NCBI GenBank assembly: GCA_051646285.1
Contig: JBOFCU010000086.1
Span: forward strand, 1-10,556
From: Terrirubrum sp051646285
GTDB taxonomy: Bacteria > Pseudomonadota > Alphaproteobacteria > Rhizobiales > Beijerinckiaceae
DNA length: 10,556 nucleotides
Reading direction: 5' to 3'
The stretch's first letter is position 1; every line of letters begins with the position of its first letter. The notes beneath the pieces are model-generated. The model was not told where the DNA came from. It ran no database searches and saw only the letters and a program-made list of their open reading frames with translations. Positions 7,162 through 10,556 of the stretch are shown here, piece by piece. The translations under genes were made by a program, and so were the position numbers.

Positions 7162-8988
7162 TTATTCAACCGTGACGGATTTGGCCAGATTGCGCGGCTG
7201 ATCGACATCTTTGCCCATGACCAAAGCTGTATGATACGCAAGCATCTGAATGGGAATGGCATACACCATTGGCGCGATCAGCGGATCCATCGGTGGCATG
7301 TCGATATTGGCGAAGGCATGCACGCCTGCCTCCTCGGCCATGCCAGCCTCTCCAATGAATATAATTTTCCCGCCACGCGCTGCCACTTCCTGCATATTCG
7401 AGGCGGTTTTTTCAAAAATTCCGTCGCGCGGTGCAATTACGATCACAGGCATTTTCTCATCAATGAGTGCGATTGGCCCATGTTTGAGTTCGCCCGCTGC
7501 ATAGCCTTCGGCATGAATATAGGAAATTTCCTTCAACTTGAGCGCGCCTTCCAGTGCCAGCGGAAAATTCGTGCCTCGTCCAAGATAAAGCACATCGGTC
7601 GCCTTGGACAAATCACGCGCCAGCGCTTCTATAGCGTGCTCACGCATGATGACCTTGCTCATCAGGCCGGGAATTGACATCAGTGCATCCACGAGACGTT
7701 TTTCCGCCTCCTGAGAAATATATCCGCGTGCCCGCCCGGCAGCGACGGCGATGCAGGCCAGCGTTGCAAGCTGGCACGTAAAAGCCTTGGTCGAGGCCAC
7801 ACCAATTTCTGGCCCTGCAATGGTTTGCATCACCACATCACTCTCGCGTGCAATGGTCGATGTCGGCACATTGACGACGGCCATGATGTGCTGGCCCTGT
7901 TCCTTTGCGTAACGAAGCGATGCCAGCGTGTCGGCGGTTTCACCGGACTGCGACACAACAATCATGAGACCATCACTGGACATGGGAACTTCACGGTAGC
8001 GGAATTCCGACGCAACATCAATTTCCACCGGCAAACGGGCGAATTTTTCAAACCAGTATTTGGCAACCAGGCCGGCATAATAGGCAGTGCCGCAGGCCGT
8101 AATCGTTATTTTCTGCAGCTTGCGAAAATCAAACGGCATGCTGGCTGGCATACGAACCTTGCCATTCACCATATCGAGATAATTCGACAGGGTATGACTT
8201 ATCACTTCCGGCTGCTCATGAATTTCCTTGGCCATGAAATGACGATGATTTCCCTTGTCCACAAGAAAAGCACCGGGTTGAACCAGCTGTGCTTCACGGC
8301 GGACTCTTTTGCCAGAGTCATCGCGATATTCGACGCTGGTGCGCGACAGGATGGCCCAGTCACCTTCTTCCAGATATGTCACACGATTGGTGAACGGCGC
8401 CAGCGCCAGAGCATCTGACCCCAGATACATTTCGCCATCGCCATGGCCGACAGCGAGCGGTGATCCCTTGCGGGCGCCAATCAGCAGATTTTCCTGGCCA
8501 TTGAACAAAAATGCCAGCGCGAATGCGCCACGCAACTGCGGCAGCACAGCGCCGACAGCATCAACCGGGCCTTTGCCCGCGCGCATTTCTTCTGTCACGA
8601 GATGGGCAACAACCTCGGTATCCGTCTGCGATTCAAACACGCAGCCCTTGGCCTGAAGCATTTCGCGCAGTTCGCGAAAATTCTCGATAATCCCATTGTG
8701 TACGACCGCCAGCTTGTCAGTTGCGTGGGGGTGCGCATTATCTTCACTCGGCTTGCCATGGGTTGCCCACCGGGTGTGGCCGATGCCGATTGTGCCATTC
8801 AGTGGTGATTTGGAGAGTGTTACTTCCAAATTCCTCAACTTTCCCTCGGCCCGGCGGCGCGTGAGCTGGCCATGCTCCAGCGTCGCAACACCGGCTGAAT
8901 CATAGCCGCGATATTCGAGACGGCGCAGTGCCTCTACCACATCACCTGCAACAGGATTTTTTCCCAGAATACCAACGATTCCACACAT
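7162..8988 (-). CDS. glmS: Glutamine--fructose-6-phosphate aminotransferase (isomerizing)
   Basis: GlmS converts fructose-6-phosphate and glutamine to glucosamine-6-phosphate and glutamate, the first committed step to UDP-N-acetylglucosamine. The 608-residue protein is full length. It begins MCGIVGILG, with the N-terminal nucleophile Cys2 exposed after removal of Met1. The class II glutaminase domain runs to about 240, with RRLEYRGYDSAG at 22-34, GHTRWATHGKP at 70-80 and HNGIIEN at 97-103. Two SIS sugar-isomerase domains follow: SIS1 about 290-425, with CGTAYYAG and SQSGET (346-351), and SIS2 about 455-595. The conserved tail DQPRNLAKSVTVE closes the active site and is intact. An AAGGA motif lies 8 bases upstream of the ATG. 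It is downstream of glmU on the same strand, probably in one operon. The glmS ribozyme is a Firmicutes-type element; I see no sign of one in the short leader. Confidence 0.98.
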   Translation of the reverse strand: MCGIVGILGKNPVAGDVVEALRRLEYRGYDSAGVATLEHGQLTRRRAEGKLRNLEVTLSKSPLNGTIGIGHTRWATHGKPSEDNAHPHATDKLAVVHNGIIENFRELREMLQAKGCVFESQTDTEVVAHLVTEEMRAGKGPVDAVGAVLPQLRGAFALAFLFNGQENLLIGARKGSPLAVGHGDGEMYLGSDALALAPFTNRVTYLEEGDWAILSRTSVEYRDDSGKRVRREAQLVQPGAFLVDKGNHRHFMAKEIHEQPEVISHTLSNYLDMVNGKVRMPASMPFDFRKLQKITITACGTAYYAGLVAKYWFEKFARLPVEIDVASEFRYREVPMSSDGLMIVVSQSGETADTLASLRYAKEQGQHIMAVVNVPTSTIARESDVVMQTIAGPEIGVASTKAFTCQLATLACIAVAAGRARGYISQEAEKRLVDALMSIPGLMSKVIMREHAIEALARDLSKATDVLYLGRGTNFPLALEGALKLKEISYIHAEGYAAGELKHGPIALIDEKMPVIVIAPRDGIFEKTASNMQEVAARGGKIIFIGEAGMAEEAGVHAFANIDMPPMDPLIAPMVYAIPIQMLAYHTALVMGKDVDQPRNLAKSVTVE

Positions 8989-9079
8989 GCAGCTTTTCCT
9001 TCGGTGTTCGTCTGTGCCGGACTACGCGTTTGCACCGGCCAAGGACAAATCAAATTGAATGACGAATTGTGACGGCCGC
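8989..9079. other. Spacer between glmU and glmS
   Basis: The 91 bases between the glmU stop and the glmS start contain the glmS ribosome binding site (minus strand AAGGA, about 8 bases from the ATG). There is also a weak inverted repeat, GCCGG near 9016-9020 pairing with CCGGC near 9035-9039, with a 14-base loop. It is not followed by a T-run on either strand and is too weak to call a terminator. I found no convincing promoter or riboswitch, so read-through from glmU is the simplest reading. Confidence 0.45.
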
Positions 9080-10444
9080 TCAGGCCTTTTTGATCTTGCT
9101 GTTGCGGGCGCGATGCTTGTCGGCCCACCCTTCCATCACGTCCTGCCGTCCGCGCGCGACAGCAAGGGCATTGGCGGGGACATTTTTGGTGATCACGGAG
9201 CCAGAGCCGACATAGGCACCGTCCGCGATAGACACAGGCGCAACCAAAGCACTGTTGGAGCCGATAAATGCGCCAGCGCCGATTTCTGTTTTGGCCTTGT
9301 TGAAGCCATCATAATTGCAAGTGATCGTGCCAGCACCGATATTGGCCTTGGCGCCAACACTGGCATCGCCGATATATGACAAATGGTTGGCCTTGGCGCC
9401 TGCACCGAAAACCGCATTTTTGACTTCGACAAAATTGCCTATTCTGGCCGCTGTTCCGATAACGGAACCGGGGCGCAAACGTGCATAGGGGCCGATATGG
9501 GCATCCTCAGAAACAATGGCGCCTTCGAGATGTGAAAACCCATGAATGACGGCACGATCAGCGACCATGACATTTTCACCAAAATACACATGCGGCTCAA
9601 TCAGAACGTCACGGCCGATTTTTGTGTCGTGCGATAAATACACGGTATCGGGGGCGATGAGTGTCGCACCATCACGCATGATTTTTTCGCGCAGACGGCG
9701 CTGCATGATCGCTTCTGCGCCGGCAAGCTGCACGCGGTCATTCACGCCAAGCACATCATCTTCAGATGTTGCGATCGCGGACACCGTCAGGCCTTTGGCG
9801 CGTGCCACTTCGGCGGCATCAGTGAGATAATATTCGCGCTGGGCATTGTTGTTTTGAATGGCTTTCAAAATTGTCAGCGCCTGCCCGCCTTGCAATGCCA
9901 TCAGGCCACCATTGCAGAATGTGATTTCCCGTTCGGCTTCGCTGGCATCCTTGTGCTCACGAATGGCGGCGAGCTGGCCATCCTGCATGATGAATCGGCC
10001 ATAGCCTGCCGGGTCTTTGGCCTCGAAGCCGACACCAACGACGCTGGCACCGCCCGCGAGGGCTGCCCGCATGGTTGTCACGGTCTGCGCCGACACAAGC
10101 GGCGTATCGCCAAAAAGGATCACGATATCATCGGCTGGTTGTGCGATAGCCGCTTGGGCCGCAAGCACGGCATGCGCCGTGCCCAACCGTTCGGTCTGCA
10201 CAAAAATCTCGGCCTCTGGCACGAGCAGTCGCGCTTCGGCTGCCACATCATCGCGGTTGGGTCCCACGACAACGGCGATTCTTTCCACACCGGCAGCCCG
10301 TGCGGCGGCGATGACGTGGCCGACCATGGACCGGCCGGCAACCTTGTGGAGAATCTTCGGCACGCTGGATTTCATCCGTGTGCCTTCACCGGCGGCCAGA
10401 ATTATCGCCAAACCGGCCCGCTTTGCCTTCTGCATCGTTGTCAT
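9080..10444 (-). CDS. glmU: Bifunctional GlmU: GlcN-1-P acetyltransferase / GlcNAc-1-P uridylyltransferase
   Basis: GlmU acetylates glucosamine-1-phosphate and then transfers UMP to make UDP-N-acetylglucosamine in the cytoplasm, feeding peptidoglycan and lipid A synthesis. The 454-residue length is standard. The N-terminal Rossmann-like pyrophosphorylase domain shows LAAGEGTRMKSSVPK at 16-30, FGDTPL at 111-116, GYGR at 147-150 and YYLTD at 205-209. From about 255 the left-handed beta-helix hexapeptide repeats form the acetyltransferase domain, with GNFVEVK (336-342), the presumed catalytic His354 in NHLSYIGD, and ITCNYDG (374-380). Two starts are possible: the ATG at 10442-10444 (AGGT eight bases upstream) and an in-frame ATG three codons later (AGGA ten bases upstream). 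Both give the same functional protein. The downstream partner is glmS; glmM, which supplies its substrate, is not in the window. Confidence 0.98.
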   Translation of the reverse strand: MTTMQKAKRAGLAIILAAGEGTRMKSSVPKILHKVAGRSMVGHVIAAARAAGVERIAVVVGPNRDDVAAEARLLVPEAEIFVQTERLGTAHAVLAAQAAIAQPADDIVILFGDTPLVSAQTVTTMRAALAGGASVVGVGFEAKDPAGYGRFIMQDGQLAAIREHKDASEAEREITFCNGGLMALQGGQALTILKAIQNNNAQREYYLTDAAEVARAKGLTVSAIATSEDDVLGVNDRVQLAGAEAIMQRRLREKIMRDGATLIAPDTVYLSHDTKIGRDVLIEPHVYFGENVMVADRAVIHGFSHLEGAIVSEDAHIGPYARLRPGSVIGTAARIGNFVEVKNAVFGAGAKANHLSYIGDASVGAKANIGAGTITCNYDGFNKAKTEIGAGAFIGSNSALVAPVSIADGAYVGSGSVITKNVPANALAVARGRQDVMEGWADKHRARNSKIKKA

Positions 10445-10556
10445 ATCCTGTGACCTGATGAGCCTCTATAAGGGTTTTGCCCTAAAAAGGCGTGAATTTG
10501 CCGGGATGCACCGAAAGCAAACGCGTTCGCGCGAAAAACACCTTTTCGTCTTATTC
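10445..10556. promoter_or_regulatory. Upstream region of glmU, cut by the window edge
   Basis: No gene is visible in these 112 bases. They should carry the glmU-glmS promoter, reading leftward, but I could not find a well-spaced -35/-10 pair. A minus-strand TTATAG near 10467-10472 could be a -10 element without a clear -35. A short hairpin (AGGG at 10471-10474 with CCCT at 10480-10483, loop of five) and a 10-base palindrome at 10526-10535 are the only structures. The right side of the region is outside the window. Confidence 0.4.
10526..10535. repeat. Perfect 10-base palindrome TTCGCGCGAA
   Basis: TTCGCGCGAA reads the same on both strands and lies 82 bases upstream of the glmU start. Its size and symmetry would suit a dimeric regulator, but in a GC-rich genome a CG-rich palindrome of this length can occur by chance. 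I do not recognise it as a known operator. Confidence 0.35.

Noticed and set aside
7825..8418. A 197-codon plus-strand frame opposite glmS
   Set aside because: It is a shadow of the intact glmS gene, with histidine- and arginine-rich composition, no family resemblance and no upstream signal.
9016..9039. GCCGG/CCGGC inverted repeat as a glmU terminator or a glmS leader element
   Set aside because: It has a five-base stem, a 14-base loop and no T-run. It is not enough for a terminator and does not resemble a glmS ribozyme.
9854..10453. A 199-codon plus-strand frame opposite glmU
   Set aside because: It is fully antisense to the conserved GlmU pyrophosphorylase domain; its Cys/His/Gly-rich product looks like a complement artefact.
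10471..10483. Hairpin AGGG-TTTTG-CCCT as a terminator
   Set aside because: The stem is only four pairs and has no T-run downstream on either strand; the T-rich run lies before the stem when read on the minus strand.
1..10556. A hidden defence system, mobile element, CRISPR array or RNA gene
   Set aside because: Conserved housekeeping genes fill almost all of the window with intact motifs, and the gaps are 112 bases or shorter (117 with the later recG start). I saw no repeat arrays, transposase, integrase or tRNA-like fold.

Overview
The window looks like a chromosomal housekeeping region of an alphaproteobacterium. It is moderately GC-rich and densely coding. The pattern recG divergent from sdhE-mfd, next to a glmU-glmS pair, is an arrangement I know from alphaproteobacterial chromosomes, and the protein sequences fit that group. 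I cannot name a genus. I see no rRNA, tRNA, CRISPR array, insertion sequence, integrase, phage gene or attachment site.

Layout from left to right: (1) positions 1-1106, plus strand, hold the 3' part of an unrecognised gene that runs off the left edge. It overlaps by ATGA with a cytoplasmic DsbA/FrnE-type thiol oxidoreductase gene. (2) Positions 1107-4932, minus strand, hold sdhE followed after one base by mfd. The mfd stop directly abuts the frnE-like stop, with no spacer. (3) A 96-117 base divergent intergenic region separates sdhE from recG. (4) recG runs on the plus strand to 7155 and must begin at a TTG codon; 5050 is preferred over 5029. (5) After a 6-base convergent gap, glmS and then glmU lie on the minus strand. 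They are transcribed glmU then glmS, with 91 bases between them. (6) The last 112 bases are the glmU upstream region and contain a perfect 10-base palindrome.

Functional links: GlmS makes glucosamine-6-phosphate and GlmU makes UDP-N-acetylglucosamine, two of the steps feeding peptidoglycan and lipopolysaccharide; GlmM, the step between them, is not in the window. Mfd and RecG are related double-stranded DNA translocases. Mfd clears stalled RNA polymerase and recruits nucleotide excision repair, while RecG remodels forks, Holliday junctions and R-loops. SdhE, which helps attach FAD to succinate dehydrogenase, shares the mfd transcript for no obvious biochemical reason.

I found no convincing new system. 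The points worth a second look are local: back-to-back convergent genes with no visible terminators, an mfd start that seems to depend on translation of sdhE, the non-ATG start of recG, and the unidentified partial gene at the left edge.
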